Assembly: GCF_000208865.1 (NCBI RefSeq)
Contig: NC_018395.1
Location: 2,325,920-2,389,919 of the forward strand
DNA from: Neospora caninum Liverpool
Taxonomy: Eukaryota > Apicomplexa > Conoidasida > Eucoccidiorida > Sarcocystidae
Direction of reading: 5' to 3'
Length of the DNA stretch: 64,000 bases
Shown one piece after another: positions 34,314-46,038 of the stretch. Under the pieces are notes generated by a model, which was given only the letters and a program-made list of their open reading frames with translations, had not been told where the DNA came from and ran no database searches. The stretch's first letter is position 1; every line of letters starts with the position of its first letter. A program made the translations under genes and the position numbers.

Positions 34314-37300
34314 GCATATACATGCCGTTCAAAGGTGTACACGTTAAATGACAACTGGTAGAGTAAAGGCAGGCGTCTACCTCGAAATCTACAACTTCTC
34401 GAGTTTATGTCTCTGTGGAAGTCTCTACAGATCTGTTTCTCCATGTTGTAGGGCCTCCCACAGGGGACAAGACATCCGGGTTTTTGTCGTGGGTTGTCTT
34501 GTAGTCAGTGGAGCCGAGCGGAGCTGCCGGATCGACGGTAACGAAAGTCCTCAGCGTCGCGGGAGTTGAAGAGCAGGCGGCGAAAGGAAATCCCGGTGGA
34601 TCCACGAGGAAAACCATCTTCTTTTACACAGGAGAAACGCTCCAAGTTGACAACAGTGAGCCCTTTTCCGCAAAGACCGAATCGCTGGCACCTAAAATGA
34701 GAGGGATTTTGGAGACGCTGCTCTGTGCGGGATACTCAGAGGTGTTTGTGAGTTTCAAACGCGATCCATGAGCCTCTCGCGACCAGCCTCCGCCGGCAGC
34801 CCAGTGACTTCGTGTCGAGGGCGTGCCTGTGTGATCCCCGGTCGCCGTGTTCCAGGTGCCATCGGCCGTACAGAAACCTCCACTGTCGAACGTCTGTTAT
34901 TTCCCCTATATATCAATATATAAACGCTTTCACATTCATATATATAATATATTTTATATTGCATCGACTTCCTCGTTTAGCTACGTATGTGTGGCTCTGA
35001 GCACCATCAACGATCGTTTGTGTCTGCTGAGATTATAGCGGTTCTTCAGAGGCTTTGACGCCGTGTTCGTTTTGCCAGTTTCCTTTTGCATGCACTCTCT
35101 GGTGGTTCGCTGCGTTGGTTGCAGAATCCGCTACGCTCAAGAATGCCAAAGGTGAAGTTGTCTACTGCTGGGATTTCGTCGATAGGTCATCTGCAGTCTC
35201 TGCGTTCTGCGTGCGCCACAAAGAAAAAGAGGGCGGGAAGAGCGAGACGCTCGAAGGCCTTCTTCCTCGATCTCTTTCGTCGCTTTCCCTCTCGGGCACG
35301 CAGCCCACAGTGATGCCTCTTGGAGCCTCGCACCCGGCGCCAGATTCCCGTTCCTCGAAGCAAGGAGAGGCCGATCGGAAATCACAAGGAGAAAACAAGT
35401 CGACCCAGAGCTCCAGAGACCCGTCTGAGCAAGAACAGGCGGCGCCTTCCACGTCAAGTGTCTTGACAGACCAGACGAAATCGGGCGCGGCTTTTGCTGC
35501 TTCTGAAAACCAGCAACAGAAACAAAAGGCCACAGGGTCGAGGCACGGCAACCTAAAGGTTGTCGAAGCCACCAGAGACCCGGCAGAGCCTCCCGCCATA
35601 CCTGTCCTGAATGAAGAGAAAAGGGACTTCATCCCGGCGAAAGACAGAAAAGGCGAAAGAAGCTTGTCGCTGCGGCGGACGCGCGTCGTGGAGGCGGGCG
35701 GAGGCGCCGCCAAAGAGCGAGGCAGAAGGACTTTCGCCGGCCGGGAGAAGATGGAAGGCGGAGGACGAAAGGCAGAGGAAAGAGAGGACGAGAAAGGAGA
35801 AACCGAGAACGCAACAGGAGGCGCAAGGGCACCCGTAACACGGGGAACGAAAGACACGCCAGAGGAAGAGAAGCGAGGAAAACGAAAAGACGAGGAACCC
35901 CTCTCTGCATCGCAGCCAGGAATGACGCGAGAGGATCCAGAAGCGAAGGACAGCGTTTGCCACCAAAGTGCTGAGACGGATAAACAGCCACCGAAGGCGC
36001 CGCCGCGCCGGCTCATGGCGAACGCAATGCTTGGATTCGCAAACGCATTTGACCAGTTTGCTCGCCTTGGCGGAGCGCTCTGTAAGGCAGGACAAAACAC
36101 TCCCTCAAATTGTGCAGCCGATAGCAATACTCACACGCACACCCCTTGAGCAGACACGAAGGAAACGATACATGCATAGCTGTGTTTGAGACCTCATCAG
36201 TCAAGTCGCACCCACTTTGTAGAAATACACACGCGAATATACATATATATATATATATATATATATGCAGAGTGCTGTAGTCTCTGCTGTGTGCCTTCCA
36301 CAGAACCCTTCGCTGCTCACTAGGTCACTGATGATTCAGGCAGCGCCGCGTGGTGTAGTGGCAGTTGTGGGGATGAGTGTTGGGAATCGCGTGAGGCTCT
36401 CTGCAGTGGAATTGGAAAGTCGAGAGGCCGCCCGCTGTCCAGGGCTTCTTTGTTTAAGGAACGACTTCCCAGCCCCCCTTTCCCACGTAATAAGCCCATT
36501 CCGAATGTCGTGTGTTTGTCTCTTGCTGTGGTTGTTTTTCTCTTTCTCTGGCCTCGCATTCGGCCCCTTCCTCGTTCCGTCTCCTGCGCGCATGCCTCGT
36601 GGCCTTGGGCTCGGCCTCGCCCCGTTCTCGCCAGTAAGCCCCGCCATTTCCATGGCGCAGACGCTCGACGTGGCGGGCGCGCTAATTGCGAACCCGCAAG
36701 CAGCCGGTCTCGGGGCAAATGCGTTGCCGGCGTACTCGCCGCCGTCATCCCTCGCATTTGTCTCTGCGGGCGCGCCGTCCTACGGCCCTTTCGCGGCAGC
36801 GGCGCCGGGGCCGATTGTGTCAGGCATTGCTGCAAACACCCCTCCGCCGCCTCGCCTGCCTCTCGCAGTTGGCGGCTCGGGACTTAGCGCTTCCTACGGC
36901 CCCGCCGCTGTGTCTCAGTCACAGCCGGCGATCGTCTACTCTGCATCCGCCGCTCCACAGCAGACGTACCTTATTGGGGGACTCGGCCCGGGCTACTCTG
37001 TGTCCACAGCCTCTGTGGGCGCCGACTCTGCCTTTTTGACTTACCCTGGAAACTACTACACGGATGGCGGGGTTCTAACGTCTCTGCCAGTGGGCGGATA
37101 CCAGGCCATGACAGTCGCGACTCCCACCGGAAACGACGGCGCTCTGTACTTCATCGCAACTGGGCAAGAGAATCGGAACAGCGAGGGCGGCGAATATCGG
37201 AATGTCGGCTCTGCATATTCCGATGGCGGGGCTTGGGAATCGCCCGCCTCTCCCAACATGACACCCGAAGGCTCTGGCATGCTTGGATCGTCTCTCGGGG

Positions 37301-37896
37301 AGCCTCTGGGGAGGATGTTGCAGAGCTGGCGAGGCTCTCTCGAGGAACCCACCAAGGCCGGGAGCGGGGATCCTCGGCCGGAGCGAAAGGCTAGCGCGCG
37401 CACGGATCAGGATTTTGAAACGCGTGTGAGAACGGGTGAACGCGATCTGAGAGCGGACTCAGCGAACAGGAGCCACGTTGGAAGCAACGCAAGGCGTAGC
37501 CTAGAGAATGCCTCCTCTCTGCGACACGAAGGAGAACAACGGAGTCTCGACGATGGAGAGAGCAAGGGGCCCGAAGCGCATAGTAACAACCAGAGAGGTG
37601 AAACGGAACAGCATGGAAAGAGTGAAAAGCGAGAGGACGATGACGATACAACACGTGGTTCTCATGCTCAGGGAGTATGGCCTTGTGTGGGGGAGAAAAT
37701 AGCTCCACCTAAAGATACTAACGAAGCCCGTGTTCTCGGGAGGGCTTCCGAGCGAAAAACGCACATAGAAAGAGGGGAAGAGAACACAACTGAAGCAGCG
37801 ACGGATCAGCATCCGTGTAAACGAGAGGCAAATGTCCATGAGGCGGAAGGCCAAAGGGATGCAGCTCCCATTGGGACTCTCTGTCGAAGTGAATGA
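33439..37896 (+). CDS. Unrecognised four-exon protein of about 977 aa
   Basis: Exons joined by matching phase: 33439-34002 (donor CCG|GTATGC), 34505-34655 (acceptor TTGTCTTGTAG, donor ACA|GTGAGC), 35125-36081 (acceptor TTGGTTGCAG, donor CTCT|GTAAGG) and 36635-37896 (acceptor CCGTTCTCGCCAG). The N-terminal 160 residues are Ser/Pro-rich. An ordered-looking segment crosses exons 1-3 (LVIVLKMNP, TIFFYTGETLQV, GEVVYCWDFVDRS). A long Lys/Glu/Arg stretch follows. Then come a helical piece (NAMLGFANAFDQFARLGGALL at the exon 3/4 join) and about 190 residues rich in Gly/Ala/Ser/Tyr, and finally a charged tail. No signal peptide and no membrane segment result from this model. Doubts: exon 2 could run to 34747 (donor GTGAGT), which breaks phase with exon 3. 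Exon 4 could instead begin its own gene at ATG 36505, whose first 20 residues look like a signal peptide. No family recognised. Confidence 0.55.
34280..34314. repeat. (TA)n microsatellite in intron
   Basis: 35-bp TA run in intron 1 of the 977-aa protein gene. Confidence 0.95.
36243..36266. repeat. (TA)n microsatellite in intron
   Basis: TA run in the last intron of the 977-aa protein gene. It is the last long TA tract before 56.3 kb. Confidence 0.95.
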
Positions 37897-39895
37897 AGTG
37901 GAGACTCCGAAAGGCAGCAAAAGCGTCCCGAGTGCGCAGCGCAGCAAAACGGCGAATGCAGTTCCTCCGCAATACACTTCAGTGCTTGCCGTTAGGCAAG
38001 GTCACCTGCCTATTCGAATGAGTAACACTCGTTGGGAAGCGTGTACATGAGAAGCAAACCACACAGAAATATTTCGGTTGCCTAGCCGGATCTCTAGATA
38101 GGTATCTTTGAAATTTGCAAAGTGCTGGCCGAAGCGCGCAGAGCATGTACGAAGAATTTGGGGTCAGAAACTGTAGAAATACAGAGTGCTTGTAATGTCG
38201 CAACCAGACCCGTCATTTGGCAGACGCGTTTGAATAGGATACTCTCTACGTTCGTCTCAGGGGGCGTCACGATTCAGGTAACAATCGAAGGGTGCAGCGT
38301 GCAATGTGCACGAGGGGCGTTTAAGACCGAAGTTTGCGTGGTAGCTGCAAATGAATCACCGCAAACGTTTCTCCAGTCTTCCCTTGTATTCCGTTTCCTG
38401 TGTTTCCTCTCAAGACATAAAATTGGGGACAACCCAAAACAAGCGTTAACAATAGACCCTAGGATTACCCAATTTCTCCTCCTGATTTGCGAACCTCGTA
38501 CCGGCGAAGCATAGTTTTCCAGGCCCCTGTTTACCCCCTTTTCTCTCGCCACAGATCTTGTAACAAAAAACCGCATGTGCCAGCGGACTGACCACTAGAC
38601 CGCTACACGATCAGAAGGCGTTTATGGCTGAAACGCCGCACGGCAACGGGATGCTGAAGAGGCACCTGCCAAGCGACTTGCTCAAAACATACGTGCGCGA
38701 ATTTCACAACAAATCGACGTACCTAGGGTCCCTACATACCCATGGAGACAAGGACATTTGTACATTCTACTCCTCATCAGTCTGCAGCCACGAACGAGAG
38801 TGGGGGGTTTCACATTCTCTCCCACCACTTGCCGCGACAACTTCCCTCTCATGTTTGCAAGGCAAGGACGCCGGGCGTTTCTGCTTGTTCGCTTCCTGTT
38901 CTCCTGTGCTCCGTCCCACCCAGCGCCAAGTTCCTCCTGTCCCTGAGTCTCTCATGGGAAATACGCACCGCGGGAAGTGCAAATCAACTCGGCTTTTAGC
39001 AAACGCATTTTCCCCGGCGGAGAGAGGTGCGTCAGAGGCGATGGGCAGGGGAGAACACAGGCGGGCGTGCAGTGCCTTCAGTCCCGGATTTGCCATCTAT
39101 GTGTTGAACAAAGACGTACACCGACGCCAACCTCTTGCGTGAAAATTGAATCATTCAGTAGAGGGACAAACGAAACCCGTCCACAACGACGAACAAAATT
39201 TGTCCCTCAGAAAGGAAAAGGTGAGCAAAAGAAATGCGCGGATTCCGGAAACAAATCGTCGAGGTACATTCACCTGAATCTGCCCGTTTAAGCGGTCAGG
39301 TTCACATATCAACAAAAAGCCAAACAACCTGAATGCAGGAGAGGTGGGTGTCAAAGAGGGATCCGCCTCGGCGACGACCGAGTTAACAACACATGGGGAC
39401 GACAAAACGCATAGAAAAAGCGGACCCGTAAAGGGAGGGATGCGGAATGTGTTCCACAAATGCTGGCTGAAACAAGAGAAATCAAGCAGGAAGAAAGCGC
39501 GCTCGCCACTCAATAACATGGCGACGGCCAACCCCACAACAAGGAACAGCCAGAAAAAGATATATGCGGCATCGAAAGATGTGTCAAACGCTGTCACGGA
39601 AGGGCAGTTTATCTATCAAGACAGATGTTCTAGTCTTCATTGACCACCCTTGTCTTTGTTGACCGGGATAAAACGATGTGCGCTCATTCTTCTCTGAGTA
39701 CTCCTTGCCACTGTTCGTTGAGGACATACGCCTGGTTTTCGCCGCCTGTTGACAGCGTGTAGTTGAACGTGACGGATCTGTGCATCCCTCTCCCACTGAG
39801 TTCTCCGGCCGATTCCCACTGTCCTATGGTTTCCGGTAACTTACCAACAATGTTTGTCCCTTCCTGGCGACCGAGTCATGGGGAGTGCCTCGCCC
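37897..39895. other. Convergent 3' flanks, no gene recognised
   Basis: The 2 kb between the ends of the 977-aa (plus) and 1,487-aa (minus) protein genes. Frames of 100-170 residues occur on both strands without recognisable domains. There are no long microsatellites. An A-box-like motif near 38580-38610 (minus) is not followed by a B box. Confidence 0.5.
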
Positions 39896-42800
39896 CTAAG
39901 TGACCGAGTCATCTGTAGGTCGCTTGGTCGCCCTCCTGCGTTCCATGGACTTGACGGCGTCAATACGGTTCTCCCTATACACCCTAGCAATTTCGAGGGC
40001 CTTCAGCTGCTCGATGCCACCTTGCGATGCCCGTGAAGAGCAGCTTCTGTCTCCCCCATATCCTGCGGTGGGTCCGCGTCCCCAGCTGCGTCGACTCTCT
40101 CTGCCGACAGTCGGCGTGTACGGCATATATTCGCCATCACTCACGGCAAGCGTGGGAGTCGACTGTCGCGAGTTCCTCGTCTTGTTTCCACGAGCCTTGC
40201 CAGCGCTGTAGGGCCTCTCGTCTCCTGCATTCGACGTCTCACGAGCCCGTGACGCCTGGGCGGTTTCCACAACAGAATTTCCCTTCCTTTCTCTCCTGTC
40301 TACTCCATTGATCGGCGTGGCCGGCGATCCGTGAAAAATGCTTGAAGGTTCCAACGGAGACTGCGTGTCGCCTGCCCTGAATGATTCGTAGTCCGGGTGG
40401 CCTGCACACAACTCGTCTCCTGCAGGCTGAATCGGCTCCAGAACTACGGGGCTCCCCCCTCCGCCGAATCCCTCATCGACTGGACTTCGTGCTCTCGAAG
40501 CCCCATGCCCATGCAAACAAGTGTCATTTCTCGTCTGTCTCCCGTATCGTTCCCTCGAAGGAGACCTTTCTGTGTCGGGTCCTTCCCCCTGCGCTGCATT
40601 CGACGCTTCCCTTGCGGCCTCGGGGAAATAGGAGCCCCTCGGAAAGCTTGTTTGAGACCCGAAATGTCCAGTCCCCTCAGGATCCAGCGTCGAGATAGTC
40701 GACGAAAGCGCACCTAAATGAGGCCTGCAGGACGCACAGTCCGGTTCGCGAATGAATGGGTTGCGACTCCCACAAATGCACGCCACCCACCACGGCAGCT
40801 TCATGTGGTGGTTCAGAAGAAGACACACAATCACAAAAACAAAGAACAGTGCTACACAGATGTTTGACAAAAGCAGGACCCAGCCCGGGTAGCCGCTTTG
40901 CCGGAGAGGCTGGCTCTTTGTGTGAGTTGACGCTGCCTGAGAAAGAAAAAAAGAATACGAGCCGCGACAGCAGAGGCACACACAACTTGACGGTGAAGGC
41001 GCGTAGTTTCCCACACTCTTCGATTACCGCCCGGATTCGTCTCAGCAATGCCTCTTTTTTCTTCTTCTCGGGCCGCAAAAGCTTGACAAGACTCAAAAAA
41101 CGTGTTAAAACAATATCGTCACCCTATGGCCACGGCCGAACGCCATTTGCGGATCGTAGCTTCCCGCTTGCTATGAGGTAAAAACGGAAGGTATGTGGCT
41201 TTCATGATGCCTTTTATGTCATGCCTCCTCACCTTCTGCTTTGGGACAAGATCGACGAAAACGAGCATGTACTTCCCCCTGCTTCTTCTGATGAAGCGGT
41301 CAAAGATGGCGACTCCAGGTAGCTCGAGACTGTTTTCCCTAGTTCCTTCCTTGAGCCCCCTGACAAGCAGGTGCACGCAAACCGACTCTGTGTCTACCAT
41401 GCTTTCAATTACTCGATGTTGCGAGTACGGGATGCCTACGCCAAACATGCCCGTCTTGAGCACGTCACCCACGGAGAGCTTCCTCGCTGTCCCCATGACC
41501 TTCAATCGGTCAGGGGCAACAGTTCGTGAGGCTGAATCCTGTAAACTGGGGACGACAATCATGGACATGACCTCATCCAGAAAGTGTTGTTCCCCCCGGA
41601 AGACAGAAGAAGGCACCCGTATAATCAGGTTCCGGTCATTGTCGTACTCCTGGTGCTTCGCCTTGTCCGACGACGACGAACTATACGGATCCGTGATAGT
41701 TGTGTAGACGACATACGCCATACCGACACCCACAAGAGAAGGATCCCAGTCAAGGTTGGCTTTGAGAATCTGTGTCGCACTATAGGCGGGAATGACATTC
41801 GCCTGCGCATCAACTCTCGACTGAGGCTGAAAGTCCCACGCGTCAGCGAGACTTAGCTGGATGTACATGCTGCCTGGGGGAAGCTTCTCTTTGAGATTCT
41901 GGGCAACTGACGCGTCCATCTCGAATCCGAATTGTCCGATTTCAATCGGGTGTAGTTTCGACGTGTCGGGAACTGATGAAAGGCTCCTGATACGGTCCGG
42001 CAGCGCTGCATTGGATGGTGCAAGCGGAGTATCAGTCGTGACTGAAGGCGAGGAGGAGACAGAAAGCACACCCTCCGCAACCACAGTGTCTCCTGACCCT
42101 GACACGATTCGCCCACGTCGCGGTTTTGGATCTCCTGACTCGTCTGCATAAGCAGGTTCAGACACGGTCTGATCATTCGCGCCGGCGAGGACCGCAGAAG
42201 CATTCGTCCTCTCGTGTCCTTCAGGGTTTTTTAATCTGGGTCTCGTTCCTGCACGCTTGGCGGCCCTGACACGCTTTGGAGGAACTCGAGGGGACTCTTC
42301 GGCTCCACCAGGGTTCAGATAGAAGGCTGTAACGATGCAGTCTGGAAGACCTAATGTTGCATCAGAACTGGCCGACAGCCAGCCAAAAGAGAGAACATGC
42401 CGAAAATCTTTGGCCACTTTTCTGATTCGCATTGTGATTGCTGAAGTCACGGTTGATTCGAATTTGAGAAGCGCCTGCTGTGTTGCCTTGTTCTCGACGA
42501 AATCGAACAGCTCGAGGACAGCCTTTTCGCGAGACTCCACTTTATCTATCTGGAGAATAATGATCCCATGCATCGGCTTCGGAGTGACCACCTGATTGCT
42601 TATCCCAAGCAACTGCAGAACGCTCCAGTGGACCCGGCGCTCCGATCGAAACATCCACTGCCACACTTTCGTCGCTTCTTCTCTCTTAAAAGCTGATCGA
42701 GATCACAACAACGAAAAGGCAGGATGAAAGGTGTCCACACCAAAAAATCAAATGCACTATCCATTCTTGCTGCAGCTCCGCAGACTCTTTCTCTCCGTCT

Positions 42801-45800
42801 CTGCCTCTCTCGACTGACTGCGACCGTATGTGGAACCTACGAGTCTGGCTAGGTCGCATTTACCGCCCCACCCGCGTGAATGCACAGCTGGGCAAGACAA
42901 ACCAGCGTACGCCTCGCACAGCTGATGTGTGGATACCAGCGTGAATAGGGTGCACTCGTATTCCACTAAAAATCAAAGTCCTTCCCTAATGGTTTACGAT
43001 TGAGAGAGGCGTTGCAGCGCCTCACCACACAGACAAAGGCACAACCGACCAGCAGGGATACATAATTTACATGCACTTAACACATCCGCGCGCTAAAACG
43101 AGTGCTACCTAACAAGGAGAACGAAGCGTAGTGATAAACGATAATTTCAGTTTCATCCCTTACCAGCGTGGTAGTAGTAAAGAATTTGCAGTTGTGAAAC
43201 TGCTTGATATAGGTTGCCAAGCGTCGGTCGTGTTAACACGATAGCCAATTTATGTTCGGGGAGGTATGCGAGCATCTCTTGTAACTTGACATCGACTGTC
43301 TTCTGGGCACGGACTAAAGCAACGAATTCATCCAGGTTGTTCACTGTCTTGCGCAACCCCGCAAGCTGAAGGGTATGAAAACGCATACAGAGACACAACA
43401 ATAAACACTCGCACCATTCATGTCATGTAATTAGCACGTCACTGTGCTCCAGGCCGCGACAGGCACAAGAATGTGTACGTGCAAAAAAACGCACACATTT
43501 GAATCAACCTACAGTTTACGTTCTTACGAACGTGCACATATATACATATATATTCCTGCGTCACTTCTAATGCTTGCGTTACATAGCGAGCGTGCGTTAT
43601 TTGCACACCGTCAACACGAGATATACTACATACACAGAGTGAGTATGCTCGTGCCTGACCTTACGCACATACCATCCAAATTGAGAAGCCCTGCCTGATG
43701 CAAGCATACACGCAATTGATGTGGGGAGCGAACATCAGGAAATCAACAAAAGGTGCTATTTCTTACTTGTTGTCGGAGAATGGCATCAAATCCGCACGAG
43801 CGAATTTGAGTTGCATATCGAAAGTTGGGCCCAGTAAGGAGATCGTCATTCTTGTCATCGGTCAGTTGCTCGAGCGTGCCAAAGAACTTCCCAATTGCCG
43901 GTTGATTCCAATACTTCTTATGTGTGTAAAGAGGCCACTCAACAGCAGACAAAACAAGTATACCGAACTGTCTTTGCCATCGAGGATCGGCTGCGAACCG
44001 CCTGCAATAGGGACGATAAAGACGCTTCATTAATGCCTGAAAGCTTGGCGCTGAATTAGCAGAACGCGTAACACAGGCTCAAACCTCATCGTGTATTCGT
44101 ATGTCTATGAATAAGGAATCCCATTTTATAATGTGTAACAGGGAGTCTAGCTTCAGTTGTTATCTGATTGGTATTGCATGCCCTGAGTACGTAAGGGAAA
44201 GGAAAGGTTAACCGCTATTTAAACTATCGATGACCACGTAAGACCATCTCTCTTCATGCAGCGACGTTTTTGAGATGCACACAAACATGCACATGGGACG
44301 TGTCATGACGGATGCCCTACCTCTAGGGCAGCATGTGATTGACGTAGACAGGAAAACACGTGAACTTCCCATTCTACCTACGCCAGCACACGATTGTTGG
44401 GTAACGACAACGCCCGCGGAATATCCCACTTCTTTATATTGATGTTCCGACGGCTTGGATTCTTTGGCTACTTCTGCACTGTGCTTCTGGTTTTTCCCTA
44501 CCTTGACCGCTGGCTGGCTCATCCTCTTGGTCGTCTCCTTCTGGCCACGTCTCTTCCTCCTCTTCGCCGCCTTCGTTCATTTCTTCCTCTTCTTCGTCTA
44601 CAGCGTTTGGCCCTACAGACAGTTTGACGGGGTCTTCTTCCTCGTCTGGAGAGTCTGGCCAGATTTCTGAGCCTTCTCCATCGAGAGACGCAACAGAGGA
44701 CCGCCTTTCCTTTGAGGAAGGGGACGACAAGTACGAACCAAACGGGGTGCCTGTCATGAGCCACTCCATTACGCTGTGTTCGTCTCTGGGGAATCCAGAG
44801 CTGGCATCTATCGGCCGTCGTAGTGGTGATTCTTCGGAAGACGGGGACTGACTGGAAGTCGCGGAACCGCCGTTGGCTCCTGGGAGGGTTGTGGATTGCG
44901 AGCGTCGTGTGCCGGAGAGGAGAGGAAAACCTGAAGAATCACTTGGCTTTGGGCTGCTTTGGTTCTCTTCTGTCGGACTGGATCCACTGCCTAAGCCGAC
45001 TTCTTTCGCTTGTCGTGGTTCTGCAACAGCACCGGTTTCTTCACCAGACACGGACAGATATCGCTGTTTATTGTCTTGACCTGAAGACAAAGCCAACAGG
45101 GGTTCGCGAATTGAAGTGTCGCCAGCCAGTTTCCCAGTGTCGAGCTCAGCGGCCTGTCCTCGGCGGAGAGAGGAAGAAACAGGATACACCGGATGTCCCT
45201 TTTGCCGCCTGGAGGGCACTTGTGAAGACGCAGCGGGAGATGCTGCAGTATCTAACGAGACTTTGAGGGACGCGTGAGCAGAATCAGCGAACCTCGATTC
45301 ACTATTTTTACCAGGTGGAAGCCTAGCCACATCCCAGATTGGTTCACCCGCCTCTCCTAGAGCACTCCTCATAGAGCCGCCCTCTTTCTCTTCGTATATC
45401 GTCCCGGGCGGAGGCAGCAAAACGCCCCCGTTATTTGCCGACTCCACATCAGACTCCGTCATCTGCTCTCCTGTCCGGTCCACAGCCGCGCCCGTCCGAC
45501 CCGCTTTGGGACGCATCGCCCCCACAGTTGTGCTCTCCATTCTGGCCCCGGAGGTTCGCCCACTCTCCCCGAAGGAGGAAGTGACGGAGTCATTCTCCTT
45601 AAACGACGGGAGTAACAGACGAGAAAGGGGGGGTAAAGAACCAGCATGTGTGGGCAGGAATTGCGCCGACCCTGAGGAGGGGATTGTGGCAGTTTCGGTG
45701 TGGGTTCCAGGTTGCTGAGAAGCAGTGAAGTCTCGTAGCTCATCTAGAGTGTCGTGTGGATCGGCCAAACCTATCTTTTGGTCAGTTTGTGATTCACCCG

Positions 45801-46038
45801 AGATGTCTGTAGAAGTGGGTTCCGCTGAGACCGGCAGAACCCTTAACAGGGCATCCAGCCCTTGCCCGGAACCCGGTGAGGCAGGTGACTGCGCCCACTC
45901 ACCCCCTGTAGTCGTGCGCGCTATTTCAAGGGACACTAAGAACGGGATGCTGACGGAGACTAGGAGGAGCCACACTACGGGAACAAAGATGACAGAAGAG
46001 TGAGAAAGACAACGACACACGACGAGGCCGCTCTCCAT
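39896..46038 (-). CDS. Unrecognised type I membrane protein of about 1,487 aa
   Basis: Five exons in transcription order, all junctions in phase: 46038-44502 (donor CAAG|GTAGGG), 43990-43767 (acceptor GTTCGCAG, donor CAA|GTAAGA), 43365-43164 (acceptor CATACCCTTCAG, donor GCTG|GTAAGG), 42692-41233 (acceptor ATCTCGATCAG, donor AAG|GTGAGG) and 40936-39896 (acceptor TTTCTTTCTCAG). Residues about 15-40 form a strong hydrophobic signal sequence. Residues 45-510 are Ser/Gly/Pro-rich and end in a Glu/Asp-rich run (EEEEEMNEGGEEEEE). The exon 2-4 part (about 513-1141) is ordered in character, with helices in exons 2-3 and a beta-like segment with few cysteines before the membrane. One membrane segment lies at about 1160-1182 (WVLLLSNICVALFFVFVIVCLLL), then a Trp/Cys-containing juxtamembrane piece and a tail of about 305 polar residues. 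The layout fits a secreted or organelle-surface receptor-like protein, but I recognise no family. ATG at 46161 is an alternative start. Confidence 0.65.

Noticed and set aside
36341..36420. tRNA A-box-like sequence (TGGTGTAGTGG)
   Set aside because: No B box or cloverleaf follows; the sequence is part of an intron. A similar minus-strand A-box-like motif near 38580-38610 also lacks a B box.
41119..41232. Extension of membrane-protein exon 4 to the stop at 41119
   Set aside because: A strong donor AAG|GTGAGG at 41233/41232 joins in phase to the exon encoding the membrane segment; the alternative donor at 41123 leaves a phase mismatch.
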